From: Candidatus Gastranaerophilales bacterium
GTDB taxonomy: Bacteria > Cyanobacteriota > Vampirovibrionia > Gastranaerophilales > Gastranaerophilaceae
Length of the DNA: 33,458 nucleotides
Reading direction: 5' to 3'
Assembly: GCA_944322945.1 (NCBI GenBank)
Contig: CALUQN010000026.1
Span: 1-33,458 of the forward strand
This document shows positions 1 to 8,468 of the stretch, in pieces. Made by a program: the position numbers and the translations under genes. The notes beneath the pieces were generated by a model, which made no database searches, had not been told where the DNA came from, and worked only from the letters and a program-made list of their open reading frames with translations. Each line of letters begins with the position of its first letter. Within the stretch, counting starts at the first letter, position 1.

Positions 1-24
1 TCAACACAATGTATATTGTGTTGA
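1..24. promoter_or_regulatory. Perfect 10-bp inverted repeat upstream of glycan operon
   Basis: The arms TCAACACAAT and ATTGTGTTGA flank a 4-nt centre. No T-run follows on the + strand, so a simple intrinsic terminator for an upstream + strand gene is unlikely. It ends 21 bp before the first glycan gene and could be an operator or an mRNA leader hairpin. The window starts here, so the upstream context is unseen. Confidence 0.4.
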
Positions 25-45
25 ACAACAGAAGCGGAGAATATA

Positions 46-2082
46 ATGCTCGTGCTACAAAAAGAAAAAAAACAAAGCAGCAGATGTGAGTTAATTTCTT
101 TTGATATATTTGATACACTTGTCACAAGACGGGTTGCAACTCCTGCCGGAATTTTTGCAATTATGCAGAATATTTTGATGCAAGATACATCTTTTACTCC
201 TGATTTTAAAAATAATTTCTGCAAAATAAGAGTAGACTCTGAAAATCTCGCCAGAATTTCCGCAAAACAAGCAAACAACTACTGCGAAATATCATTTTAT
301 GAAATATACAATCTAATCCAACAAAAATTTAATCTTTCTGATTATCAAACAAAATTTTTGAAAAAACTTGAAATAGAAACCGAGATAAAAAACTTAGTGC
401 CAATAAATAAAAATATTGCACTATTGAAAGATTATCTCTCACAAGGTTCACGGGTTGTGCTTATTTCTGACATGTACCATTCTGCGGAAACAATCCGAAA
501 AATGCTGCTCTGTATTGATGACGTGTTTAAAGATTTAAAAATCTACGTTTCTAACGAATATAGAGTTTCAAAAGGCGAAGGCGGGTTATACAGCAGGATA
601 CAAGAACTCGAAAATACTAATTTCTGCAATTGGTCACACTGCGGCGATAACAAACACGCTGATATAAAAATTGCTAAAAAATACGGAATACAAACAAAAT
701 TTTTCCCGCTGCCTGCATTGAAGCCTTACGAAAAAATTTTATTAACAAAACATCCGGAAAATCTTGATTATCAAATAATTACAGGGTGTGCGCGGCTTGC
801 CCGCCTGCAAAACACGAGTATAAATCCTGGCAAATACGATTTTGGAGCGTCATTTGCAGGTCCGATTCTTTATAGTTTTGTTAATTTTGTAATTGAACAA
901 TCACTCGCGCGCGGTATTAAAACACTGTATTTCATAGCCCGCGACGGATATATTCCAAAAATTATTGCGGATATTATAATAAAAAACAAAGGATTAAATA
1001 TAAAAACAAAATACCTCTATGGTTCTCGCAAAGCATGGCGGCTTCCGGCTGAAAAAAATTATGACGACATTATTAACTGGTCTCTGGGAGAATATAAAAA
1101 TCGTATTTCTTATAATTTTATATCTTATCAACTTGGCGTAAGTCAGGAAAATTTACGCGCACTCACAAGGTTAAACATTCCTTTTGATAAAATTTTCAGC
1201 AAATCTCAACGCAAAAAACTTGAAAAAATCTTAAAAAATTCTCCGGATATCAAAAAATTAATCATTAACACAAATCTTCCCCAAATCGAACTGCTAAAAA
1301 AATATGTAAAACAGGAAATTGAATTAAATCCGGCTGAAAATGCATTTGTAGACTTGTGCGGCTCCGGGCGGTCTTTGGATGAACTTTTTAAGCTAACCGG
1401 AATACAGGAAAAATTTTCGTGTTTTTATTTTGTAAAAGTAAATTCCAATTATGAATTAAACCTGAATATAATCCCGTATCTGGATGAATTTTCCGAATGC
1501 CACTGGATCGAATTATTAAGCAAATCCTTTGACGGGCAGACCGTTGGTTATGTTGAAAAAGACAACCGCATTAAAGCCGTAACTGAAATAAATAACGGGA
1601 ATTTGATGAGACAATGGGGGCTGGAAGAATACATTCAAGGAATAAAAGATTTTACAAAAAACATATCAGATATTACAAAAATTAATGATATCCGAGAGGT
1701 GGACTTTAAGTCTGCTGCTGATGAATACATAAATTATGCACGGGATTTGGATAAAGAAACAGCAGACATTCTGGGGAGCATTCCGCACAAATTGACAGGT
1801 GATGAAAGCGTTTGTTCATGCGTTGCGCCGGAAATTTCGTTTTGGAAAAGCTTTATCGGATTTATTTTCTGTAGAAAAAATTTCGGCGCGTCGGAATATC
1901 CTTTTATTTCCATTGCCAAATCAACAGGACTCAAAAAAGTCTGGCTAAACTTTCAACAAAAATATCCGACATTACAAAAATTTTTGCTGAATATTCATAT
2001 TAACAGAAAAAATAAAGAATCCCGAATTACAATTCTCGGAATAAAAATACCGCTTGCAAAATTATTACGGAGGAAAAATTAA
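46..2082 (+). CDS. HAD-superfamily hydrolase of surface-polysaccharide type (COG5610-like), copy 1
   Basis: A 678-aa protein with an N-terminal HAD fold. Motif I is FDIFDTL with nucleophile Asp20; motif II is VVLISDMYHS; the motif III lysine lies in SKGEGG; motif IV is HCGDNKHADIKIA. The second Asp of the usual DxD is Phe22, as in the dehalogenase-like D-x-F/Y-x-T variant. The C-terminal two thirds carries the segments YFIARDGY and YGSRKAWRLP, also found in the next gene. It is cytoplasmic, with no signal peptide or membrane helix. A ribosome site CGGAGA lies 7 nt before the ATG. It is first in a five-gene operon with cytidylyltransferase and aldolase genes, so a phosphatase step or glycan-assembly role is inferred. 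It ends in a short tail, ILGIKIPLAKLL, that recurs in the neighbours. The exact substrate is unknown. Confidence 0.75.
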   Translation: MLVLQKEKKQSSRCELISFDIFDTLVTRRVATPAGIFAIMQNILMQDTSFTPDFKNNFCKIRVDSENLARISAKQANNYCEISFYEIYNLIQQKFNLSDYQTKFLKKLEIETEIKNLVPINKNIALLKDYLSQGSRVVLISDMYHSAETIRKMLLCIDDVFKDLKIYVSNEYRVSKGEGGLYSRIQELENTNFCNWSHCGDNKHADIKIAKKYGIQTKFFPLPALKPYEKILLTKHPENLDYQIITGCARLARLQNTSINPGKYDFGASFAGPILYSFVNFVIEQSLARGIKTLYFIARDGYIPKIIADIIIKNKGLNIKTKYLYGSRKAWRLPAEKNYDDIINWSLGEYKNRISYNFISYQLGVSQENLRALTRLNIPFDKIFSKSQRKKLEKILKNSPDIKKLIINTNLPQIELLKKYVKQEIELNPAENAFVDLCGSGRSLDELFKLTGIQEKFSCFYFVKVNSNYELNLNIIPYLDEFSECHWIELLSKSFDGQTVGYVEKDNRIKAVTEINNGNLMRQWGLEEYIQGIKDFTKNISDITKINDIREVDFKSAADEYINYARDLDKETADILGSIPHKLTGDESVCSCVAPEISFWKSFIGFIFCRKNFGASEYPFISIAKSTGLKKVWLNFQQKYPTLQKFLLNIHINRKNKESRITILGIKIPLAKLLRRKN

Positions 2083-2084
2083 TA

Positions 2085-4136
2085 ATGCCAAATGCGATTT
2101 TAGATAAAATAACCGCAAACGAAACCCAAACAGCTTATGATTTATATTCATTTGATATTTTTGACACGCTGATAACACGGACAACAGCAACACCAAGAGG
2201 TATTTTTGCAATAATGCAGGATGTCTTACTTAAAGATGAAAAATACAAAAATATTCCTGATTTTATAAAAAAGAATTTCTACGATTTACGGCTGCAGTAT
2301 GAAATGCACCTGAGAGATATGATGCGCAGAAATTATGAAAAAGAAGATATTGATTTTGACTTTATCTATGACCAGTTTGCAGAAAACTACACTCTTCCGG
2401 AAGAGGACAAAAATGCCCTGAAACAATTGGAACTTGACACCGAATACAAAAATATTCTTCCGATAAACAAAAATATCGACAGAGTAAAAGAATTAATCAA
2501 CACAGGTGCAAGAGTTGTATTGATTTCTGACATGTATCACAGTGAAAAAACTATCAGAAGTTTTTTGTGTAAATGTGACGATATTTTTGAAAACATCCCG
2601 ATATATGTATCATCAGCTTACGGTAAAGCAAAGGGTACCAAAGGGCTGTTTAAAATAGTGCAGGAAGCTGAAAATGTGGACTGTTCAAAATGGCTTCACT
2701 CTGGCGATAATGTAAAAGCAGATATAAATCCGGCACGGGATTTGGGCATAAGAGCTCAGCATTACAAATATATTGCATTAGAAGAATATGAAAGACAGAC
2801 AATAAAAAAATATGAAACTAATTCATTTATTCAGCTGGCTGTCGGAGCATCCAAAAACGCGCGGCTGTTTACACCTGATATGACACCACAAAAAAAACTA
2901 GGATGCAGCTTTGCAGCCTGCCTGTACGTCGGATATATAGAATGGCTGCTAGACGAAGCTCAAAGACAGGGAATAAAACGGCTTTATTTTCTTGCCAGAG
3001 ACGGATATTTGCTGCAAAAAATGTTTGATATTATAGCAAAAGCCCGCGGGGTTGATATAGAAACAAAATATATTTATGGTTCACGCGAGGCGTGGCGACT
3101 GCCCGCGATTAGTGAAGTTGGTATACAGTCAATTATTGAAATAAATCAGAATAATAATTTCACTCTATCCGATCTTGCTGAAAGTTTACATATTGATGAG
3201 CAGCAATTATTACACTTTTTGCCTAAAAAGTATCAATTAACAAATATCAAATTCAGTTCTAGTGAGTTAAAAGAAATAGCACATATTTTAAATACTAATG
3301 CGGATTTGAAACGGCTTTTAACTTCAAACACAGAAAAAGAGCGTGAATTAATAAAAGCATATTTTAAACAAGAAATCCTTGTTTCGGATAATAATTGGGC
3401 AATTGTTGATTTACAGGGTTCCGGTTTTACAATTTCTTGTTTAAAAATGATACTGGGTGATAGTAATATTAAATCTTTTTATATGCGATTTAATGGTTTA
3501 AAGTCCCCTTATGAAAAAAATTTCTATTCTTGGTTTAGCAATCGTAATTATACACATTTGTTCACTGAAATTTTTGCTAGAGCACTGCATGGCGGAACTT
3601 TAGGTTATAAGTATCTCAATAATAAAATAGTTCCAATTCTTGATGATGCTGAGGGTGATGCTCTTGCTAAATGGGGTTTTGAAGCATTTGCGCTTGGAAT
3701 AAATGCATTTAGTAAATTTTATGCAAATAGTTCTGCAATAAACAAAGATATTATCATTTCTGATGTAAAACTTTATTCTTCGTATTTTGATTACACGAAA
3801 AATTGCAGGAATGCAGATTTTGCAAATATTCTTGGTTCAATACCTTATTCACTAAAACAAGCCTACACGGACTCTGAAGCCGTTATTAAAAAATATAAAA
3901 CAAAAGAATTATTGATTCAATTTCTGAAAGGAGAACCAACAAATTCTTCTCTGGAAAATTTATCATATGCAAGGTGCTCAAATAATGCACGCAAAGTTTG
4001 GAAATTAAAAAAAGAATATAAAAGTCTGAGAAAATTCATAATTAACATTGATACAAATAGAAAAGAACGAAAAGCTGAATTATGTATTTTAGGTAAAAAA
4101 ATTAGTTTTAGCAAATTATTATGGGGGAATAAATAG
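2085..4136 (+). CDS. HAD-superfamily hydrolase of surface-polysaccharide type (COG5610-like), copy 2
   Basis: A 683-aa paralogue of the preceding gene, starting 2 nt after its stop behind a GGAGG site. It shares FDIFDTLITR (nucleophile Asp24), VVLISDMYHSEKTI, a GKAKGTKG lysine region, HSGDNVKADINPA, and the downstream segments YFLARDGYLL and YGSREAWRLP. The similarity runs the whole length, so this looks like a tandem duplication that has diverged. The C-terminus carries the same short tail, CILGKKISFSKLL. Base composition changes inside the gene: the 5' part resembles copy 1, while from about position 3115 it becomes richer in A/T-ending codons, like the next two genes. Function is inferred only from family and operon: phosphatase or assembly protein for a surface glycan. 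Confidence 0.75.
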   Translation: MPNAILDKITANETQTAYDLYSFDIFDTLITRTTATPRGIFAIMQDVLLKDEKYKNIPDFIKKNFYDLRLQYEMHLRDMMRRNYEKEDIDFDFIYDQFAENYTLPEEDKNALKQLELDTEYKNILPINKNIDRVKELINTGARVVLISDMYHSEKTIRSFLCKCDDIFENIPIYVSSAYGKAKGTKGLFKIVQEAENVDCSKWLHSGDNVKADINPARDLGIRAQHYKYIALEEYERQTIKKYETNSFIQLAVGASKNARLFTPDMTPQKKLGCSFAACLYVGYIEWLLDEAQRQGIKRLYFLARDGYLLQKMFDIIAKARGVDIETKYIYGSREAWRLPAISEVGIQSIIEINQNNNFTLSDLAESLHIDEQQLLHFLPKKYQLTNIKFSSSELKEIAHILNTNADLKRLLTSNTEKERELIKAYFKQEILVSDNNWAIVDLQGSGFTISCLKMILGDSNIKSFYMRFNGLKSPYEKNFYSWFSNRNYTHLFTEIFARALHGGTLGYKYLNNKIVPILDDAEGDALAKWGFEAFALGINAFSKFYANSSAINKDIIISDVKLYSSYFDYTKNCRNADFANILGSIPYSLKQAYTDSEAVIKKYKTKELLIQFLKGEPTNSSLENLSYARCSNNARKVWKLKKEYKSLRKFIINIDTNRKERKAELCILGKKISFSKLLWGNK

Positions 4137-5099
4137 ATGAGATTTATAGAAAAGATTTTTTCAATCACAAACTGTGATGACAAAGTGCATAAACTTATTA
4201 CGATATGCGGTTTAAAAATTAAATATAGAAAATCCAGTAAACTGACTGAAAAAAATATTCGTAAATTGCTGAGAGACAATAACAATATTATTTTTAATGG
4301 TGTCCAGCGTTCCATAACGACTGCATATTTGCATCAACAGACCTTTGCTGAATATAAAAATAAATATCAAGGGAGAACAATTGTACTTGTTGGCGCTGGA
4401 CCAACCGTCAACTATTTTGATGGCATTAAAGATGCTATTTACGTAGGTTGTAACAGGGCTTTTTTATATGAAAAAATAAAATTTGATTATTTATTTTCAA
4501 TCGATAAGGGTGGTTTAATAAATGATTACCAAAATCTTGTAGAACAATTTTTTCAATACAATGGTGAGAATTGTACAAAATTTATTGGCGATCAAAATCT
4601 CGGTGTTCATTTTCAAATACCAGAATCCCTAATATTGAAATATAAAAATCTTAAAAGGTACAAAACTAATGCAGGCTATAAATCTAGCCGTTTTACTTTT
4701 GATATCGCAACAGAACCTTTGGGAAATTTTGCTACTGTCGCATTACAGGCGTTGCAGTTTATTATGTACACAAATCCTGCAAAAGTTTATCTCGTAGGTA
4801 TTGACTGTAATGTAGCAACTGCTGGACATTTTGCAGGGTTCGAGTATGATTGTAGGCAAAGAAATGAAGATGTATCTAGAAATGATAGAAATAATATAAT
4901 TTATTGGTCTACAAATGCTAAAGATTTTATTAATATATATTATCCTGAAACGGAAATTATATCTGTAAATCCTGTAGGATTGCGTGGAGTTTTTAAAGAT
5001 GTTTATACACAAAATTATTTGAATGCAAATCCACAGTTAAAAAATGAAGTTAAAAATATTGAGCTGTTATCTCAAGAAAGTGAGGTATTATGCAAATAA
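4137..5099 (+). CDS. Putative CMP-sugar-type transferase (GT42 sialyltransferase / DUF115-like Rossmann protein)
   Basis: A 320-aa protein starting directly after the previous stop. An N-terminal extension has ITICGLKIKYRK, a version of the short tail that closes the two HAD proteins. The core begins with GRTIVLVGAGPTVNYFDGI, then VGCNRAFLYE, and later GNFATVALQALQFI followed by AKVYLVGIDC and GHFAGFEYD. This order (glycine-rich GxGPT/S loop, C-N-R/Q-x-F segment, hydrophobic helix plus YLxGID strand) matches the layout of GT42 sialyltransferases and DUF115/Maf-like proteins. The match was made by eye and is distant. It overlaps the downstream KdsB-type cytidylyltransferase by 10 nt, which suggests it uses that enzyme's CMP-sugar product. 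The whole gene is AT-rich (14 GC in the 60 nt from 4861). Moderate confidence in fold, low in substrate. Confidence 0.5.
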   Translation: MRFIEKIFSITNCDDKVHKLITICGLKIKYRKSSKLTEKNIRKLLRDNNNIIFNGVQRSITTAYLHQQTFAEYKNKYQGRTIVLVGAGPTVNYFDGIKDAIYVGCNRAFLYEKIKFDYLFSIDKGGLINDYQNLVEQFFQYNGENCTKFIGDQNLGVHFQIPESLILKYKNLKRYKTNAGYKSSRFTFDIATEPLGNFATVALQALQFIMYTNPAKVYLVGIDCNVATAGHFAGFEYDCRQRNEDVSRNDRNNIIYWSTNAKDFINIYYPETEIISVNPVGLRGVFKDVYTQNYLNANPQLKNEVKNIELLSQESEVLCK

Positions 5100-5833
5100 T
5101 CGGAGTTATACCAGCACGTTATGCGTCTACACGTTTTCCAGGAAAACCGCTTGCTGATATCTGCGGAAAACCTATGATTTGGTGGGTTTATCAACAAGTT
5201 ATTAAAGTTCAGGAATTTGCTGATGTCGTTGTTGCTACTGATGATAAAAGAATTGTAGATGCTTGTAATTCTTTTAATATCAAAACTGTTATGACAAGCT
5301 CTGATTCTCCTAATCATATACACAGAATTTGGGAAGTAAGTAACAAAATTCAGTCCGATTATTATGTCAGTATTAATGGGGATGAACCGTTAATTAAATC
5401 TGAAAATATAAAGATGGCGTTACCAGATGAAAAGTATATTGATCCCTATTTCCAAAGTGTATATAAGGAAATAACTGACCCTGCTGAATTAATCGATATA
5501 TCTAATGTAAAAATCGTTTTAGGACGAAATAAGCAATGTCTTTACCAATCAAGATTACCACTTCCAAGTACAAAAGGATCTATTCTGTTCAAGTATAAAA
5601 AGGCTATCGGTATTGAGTGCTTTAATAAAGCTGCACTAGATGCTTTTGTCTCATTGCCAATGGGTGAGCTTGAAAAAATAGAAGACATTGACCATCTCCG
5701 ATTTTTAGAAAATGGAATTCCTATTATTTACGAAAAAATAGATTCTGTTTCGCTTTCGGTTGACACACCAAAAGATCTTGAAAAAGTTCGAAAAATAATT
5801 TCTCAAAATAAGGAGATGATGCTAAATGAATAA
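5090..5833 (+). CDS. kdsB: CMP-Kdo synthetase-family cytidylyltransferase (KdsB-like, divergent)
   Basis: A 247-aa protein of normal KdsB length. It has the nucleotide-binding start GVIPARYASTRFPGKPLADI, GKPMIWWVY, VVVATDDKRI, NGDEPLI (residues 96-102; Asp98 is the likely metal ligand) and SLSVDTPKDLEKVRKI near the end. KdsB enzymes couple CTP to a 3-deoxy-ulosonic acid to give the CMP-sugar. Where typical KdsB has SGTDRxxEV, this protein reads SPNHIHRIWEV, and the usual QGDEP is NGDEP. These residues lie near the sugar site, so the substrate may be a different ulosonic acid. The start sits behind GTGAGG inside the 3' end of the preceding gene. The stop overlaps the following aldolase gene by 8 nt, implying translational coupling. 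Confidence 0.8.
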   Translation: MQIIGVIPARYASTRFPGKPLADICGKPMIWWVYQQVIKVQEFADVVVATDDKRIVDACNSFNIKTVMTSSDSPNHIHRIWEVSNKIQSDYYVSINGDEPLIKSENIKMALPDEKYIDPYFQSVYKEITDPAELIDISNVKIVLGRNKQCLYQSRLPLPSTKGSILFKYKKAIGIECFNKAALDAFVSLPMGELEKIEDIDHLRFLENGIPIIYEKIDSVSLSVDTPKDLEKVRKIISQNKEMMLNE

Positions 5834-7463
5834 CATTGAAATTTTGGATTGTACTTTAAGAGACGGCGGGCGCATAATAGATTGTCAATTTGCGGATGAT
5901 GATATTAAAGAAATTACCCAAAGATTAACTGAAGCCAAAATTGATGTTATTGAAATGGGCTTTTTAAGAGATCCTAAAAAAGTAACTTATAACGGCAACA
6001 GTACTTTCTTTACAAAAGTTTCGCAAATTGAAAAATTTATACCTGAAAATCACGGCAAAACGCAATACGCCGCGTTTATTGATTATTCTATGTTTGACTT
6101 TTCAACTCTTGAAAAATGTAATAAAAAATTTGTTACTGCTCTGCGAGTTGGCTTCACTAAAGAAGATTTTGACAATGATTATACGGGACTAATAACGGCT
6201 CTAAAGTTAGTCAAAAAACTCGGATATATTTTATATATTCAAGGTGTAAATTCTCTTGCTTACTCTGACGCTGAATTCTTAAAAGTAATCGAAATGGTTA
6301 ACAATATTAAACCTGATGTATTTGCCATAGTTGATACGTACGGGGCTATGTATATAGATGATTTTCAACATATTTACCGTTTAACTAACAAAAATTTAGC
6401 ACCTAATATAAAGATTGCATTCCACTCGCATAATAACTTCCAATTATCTTTTGCCTTAGCACAAGAATTTATTAAGTTAAGCCGAGAAACGCAACGGAAA
6501 ATTGTAATTGATGCAACTTTGAACGGAATGGGAAAATGCGCCGGCAATTTGAATACAGAATTGATTGTTGATTTTCTGGTCAGAAAATTGTACTACAATT
6601 ATGATTTTGAAGGAATACTTGATATTATTGATGATTATATGTATAAAATCAAACAAAATAAATTATGGGGATATTCTATACCGGCAGTTATGGCTGCAAT
6701 ATATCAATCACACCCCAATAACATTATTTATCTAACTGAAAAATTCCGACTTGCAACAAAAGATATTAAACATATTATATCTATGCTGCCACCTGACAAA
6801 AGAAAAAAATATGATTATGATTTAATCAAAAATTTGTATATTGAACATAATCATAGAAAAGTTGATGATAAAAAATGTCTAATAAAATTAAAATCAACTC
6901 TTAAAGATAGAACCATTCTATTACTATTCCCCGGCAAAAGCATCTTGGATTACAAAAACAAAATTGAAAAATTTATAAAAGAAGAAAAACCAATAGTTAT
7001 ACCTGTTAATTTCACGTCAAGATTTCTACCGGAATGTGAATGCCTCCCTTTCTTCGGCAGTGCTAAAAGATACAAAAAATTTATTAAAAAAGATTCCACA
7101 GGCAAAAGCATTGTTGTCTCTAATATTTTGGAACATCGCAATGACGATTATGTAGTTAATTACGAAAGTTTAATCGACAGAGAAAATGAAAACTTCGATT
7201 CATCTTCTATAATGCTTTTGAATTTATTAGCAAAATTGGACATCTATAAAATCAATATAGCCGGTTTTGACGGTTTTACAAATAACAGTCCTAATTATTT
7301 TGATAAAAATTCATTTGATGATGGTAGATTTTATACTAATTATGAACAAATTACGCAAGATACAGCCAAAATGCTTGAACATTATTCAAAGCGGCTACCA
7401 AATCCGCAAGATATAAAGTTCTTAACACCAAGTTTGTTTGAAAAAATATTTTTACAAACTTAA
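5826..7463 (+). CDS. DRE-TIM aldolase (HMGL/4-hydroxy-2-oxovalerate aldolase-like) fused to a Rossmann-like domain
   Basis: A 545-aa two-domain protein. Residues 1 to about 265 form a DRE-TIM metallo-aldolase: LDCTLRDGG (Arg12, Asp13; Asp8 as likely metal ligand), VIEMGF, AIVDTYGAMY, FHSHNN with His200 and His202 as metal ligands, and NGMGKCAGNLNTE. Residues 266-350 resemble the helical region that follows the barrel in oxovalerate aldolases. From about 355 comes a second domain with RTILLLFPGKSILDY and, later, SSIMLLNLLAKLDIYKINI followed by AGFDGF. That layout mirrors the glycine-rich loop and YLxGID strand of the gene at 4137. Known family members make or cleave C-C bonds with pyruvate-type donors. 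Here a role in building a 2-keto-3-deoxy sugar acid for the overlapping cytidylyltransferase is inferred. The ribosome site AAGGAG lies in the upstream gene. Confidence 0.7.
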   Translation: MNNIEILDCTLRDGGRIIDCQFADDDIKEITQRLTEAKIDVIEMGFLRDPKKVTYNGNSTFFTKVSQIEKFIPENHGKTQYAAFIDYSMFDFSTLEKCNKKFVTALRVGFTKEDFDNDYTGLITALKLVKKLGYILYIQGVNSLAYSDAEFLKVIEMVNNIKPDVFAIVDTYGAMYIDDFQHIYRLTNKNLAPNIKIAFHSHNNFQLSFALAQEFIKLSRETQRKIVIDATLNGMGKCAGNLNTELIVDFLVRKLYYNYDFEGILDIIDDYMYKIKQNKLWGYSIPAVMAAIYQSHPNNIIYLTEKFRLATKDIKHIISMLPPDKRKKYDYDLIKNLYIEHNHRKVDDKKCLIKLKSTLKDRTILLLFPGKSILDYKNKIEKFIKEEKPIVIPVNFTSRFLPECECLPFFGSAKRYKKFIKKDSTGKSIVVSNILEHRNDDYVVNYESLIDRENENFDSSSIMLLNLLAKLDIYKINIAGFDGFTNNSPNYFDKNSFDDGRFYTNYEQITQDTAKMLEHYSKRLPNPQDIKFLTPSLFEKIFLQT

Positions 7464-7557
7464 TTGCTTTTAACTATTTAAACTATTTCAATACAATTGA
7501 GAGTCGAGATTAATCCCTCTACCATCGGGGCAATTAAAGCCGTGCTTGTCTCATTAT

Positions 7558-7701
7558 TTAAACCTCCGCATATACTATCTTTAACCCGGCAAGCTCACTG
7601 TCTTTTATCCGGTATTCCCGAACCGTCAGCATAGAAGGTTCTATATTGAAACACCATACCAAAAGAAAAACTGTTAACGCTACCAAAATAATTTTAATCA
7701 T
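7558..7701 (-). pseudogene. Truncated N-terminus of a YkuE-type metallophosphoesterase
   Basis: On the - strand a 47-codon frame begins with a hydrophobic helix (IKIILVALTVFLLVWCF), continues IEPSMLTVREYRI and DSELAGLKIVYA, then ends at a stop. In membrane-anchored metallophosphoesterases this pattern leads straight into the metal-binding SDxHxG motif, which is missing here. A second frame of 27 codons (7478-7558, ending LISTLNCIEIV) follows and also looks protein-like, though I could not assign it. A -10-like TATAAT lies just upstream of the ATG. Most likely a deletion remnant; an expressed short membrane peptide is possible. Confidence 0.5.
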
Positions 7702-7743
7702 AAAACTATTATACTATAACTAATTTCACGATAATTTTTCCGT

Positions 7744-8460
7744 TTACAATTTTTCACCGCAGACAGGGCAATCAGGATTTCTGCTAACCTTTTGCTTTTT
7801 AAATTCCATTTTCAATCCGTTGTATGTCAAAAGCGTATTTTCCAGAGTTGTTCCGATTTTCAGAATATATTTTATAACTTCCATTGCCTCTATCGACGCA
7901 ATTTGTGTAACAGCAGGGCTAATCGCATCTTTCAAACGCTTGACGTTTACATTTTCATCAGGAAGTATACACCGCAAACACGGCGTCTTGTGCGGAACTA
8001 TTGTTGTTACCTGTCCGTAAAATTCCGTCAACCCAGCGTGAATTAAAGTCTTTCCTGTCTTTACCGCTATCGCGTTCAGCAAAAATTTAGACTTGTAAAT
8101 ATCAAAGCAGTCCACCAGAATTTCATAATCTTTTACTATTTTTTCGTAATTTTTTTCGTCCAGCCTGACTTTGTACTCCTTGACATCTACATCCGGGTTA
8201 AAACTTTCAACAAATTCTTTTGCTGTTTCAGTTTTATGCTTGCCGAGATTTTCTCTTTTATGAATTTTGTTCATATTGTTAACATCAATCACGTCGTCGT
8301 CAACAATCCCGATATGTCCTATGCCGAGTGCCGCAAGGTTCGCTATTACAGTAAGCCCCAATCCGCCGCAGCCACAGACCAGTACTTTTGAATGCAGCAA
8401 TTTATTCTGCCCTTCTTCCCCAATCTCTTTTATCAATATGTTTCTGGAATATCTGTTCAT
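7744..8460 (-). CDS. ThiF/MoeB/HesA-family adenylyltransferase (E1-like)
   Basis: A 238-aa E1-like enzyme that would adenylate the C-terminus of a sulfur-carrier or ubiquitin-like protein using ATP. It has the N-terminal RYSRNILIKEIGEEGQ, the nucleotide loop CGCGGLG (residues 29-35), IVDDDVIDVNNMNKI (the family's D-x-D-x-V-x-x-x-N-x-N/R segment), CFDIYKSKFLLN, and a zinc site made of Cys161/Cys164 (CLRC) and Cys231/Cys234 (CPVC). Length matches MoeB/ThiF without a rhodanese domain. No sulfur-carrier gene is adjacent, so the pathway (thiamine, molybdopterin or other) is open. It starts 8 nt after the GGDEF gene stop with no clear ribosome site of its own, consistent with a two-gene operon. Confidence 0.85.
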   Translation of the reverse strand: MNRYSRNILIKEIGEEGQNKLLHSKVLVCGCGGLGLTVIANLAALGIGHIGIVDDDVIDVNNMNKIHKRENLGKHKTETAKEFVESFNPDVDVKEYKVRLDEKNYEKIVKDYEILVDCFDIYKSKFLLNAIAVKTGKTLIHAGLTEFYGQVTTIVPHKTPCLRCILPDENVNVKRLKDAISPAVTQIASIEAMEVIKYILKIGTTLENTLLTYNGLKMEFKKQKVSRNPDCPVCGEKL

Positions 8461-8468
8461 ATAAAAAT

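Noticed and set aside
7478-7743. Possible riboswitch or ncRNA between the aldolase gene and the E1-like gene
   Set aside because: The sequence is better explained by the metallophosphoesterase remnant; no conserved RNA fold could be recognised.
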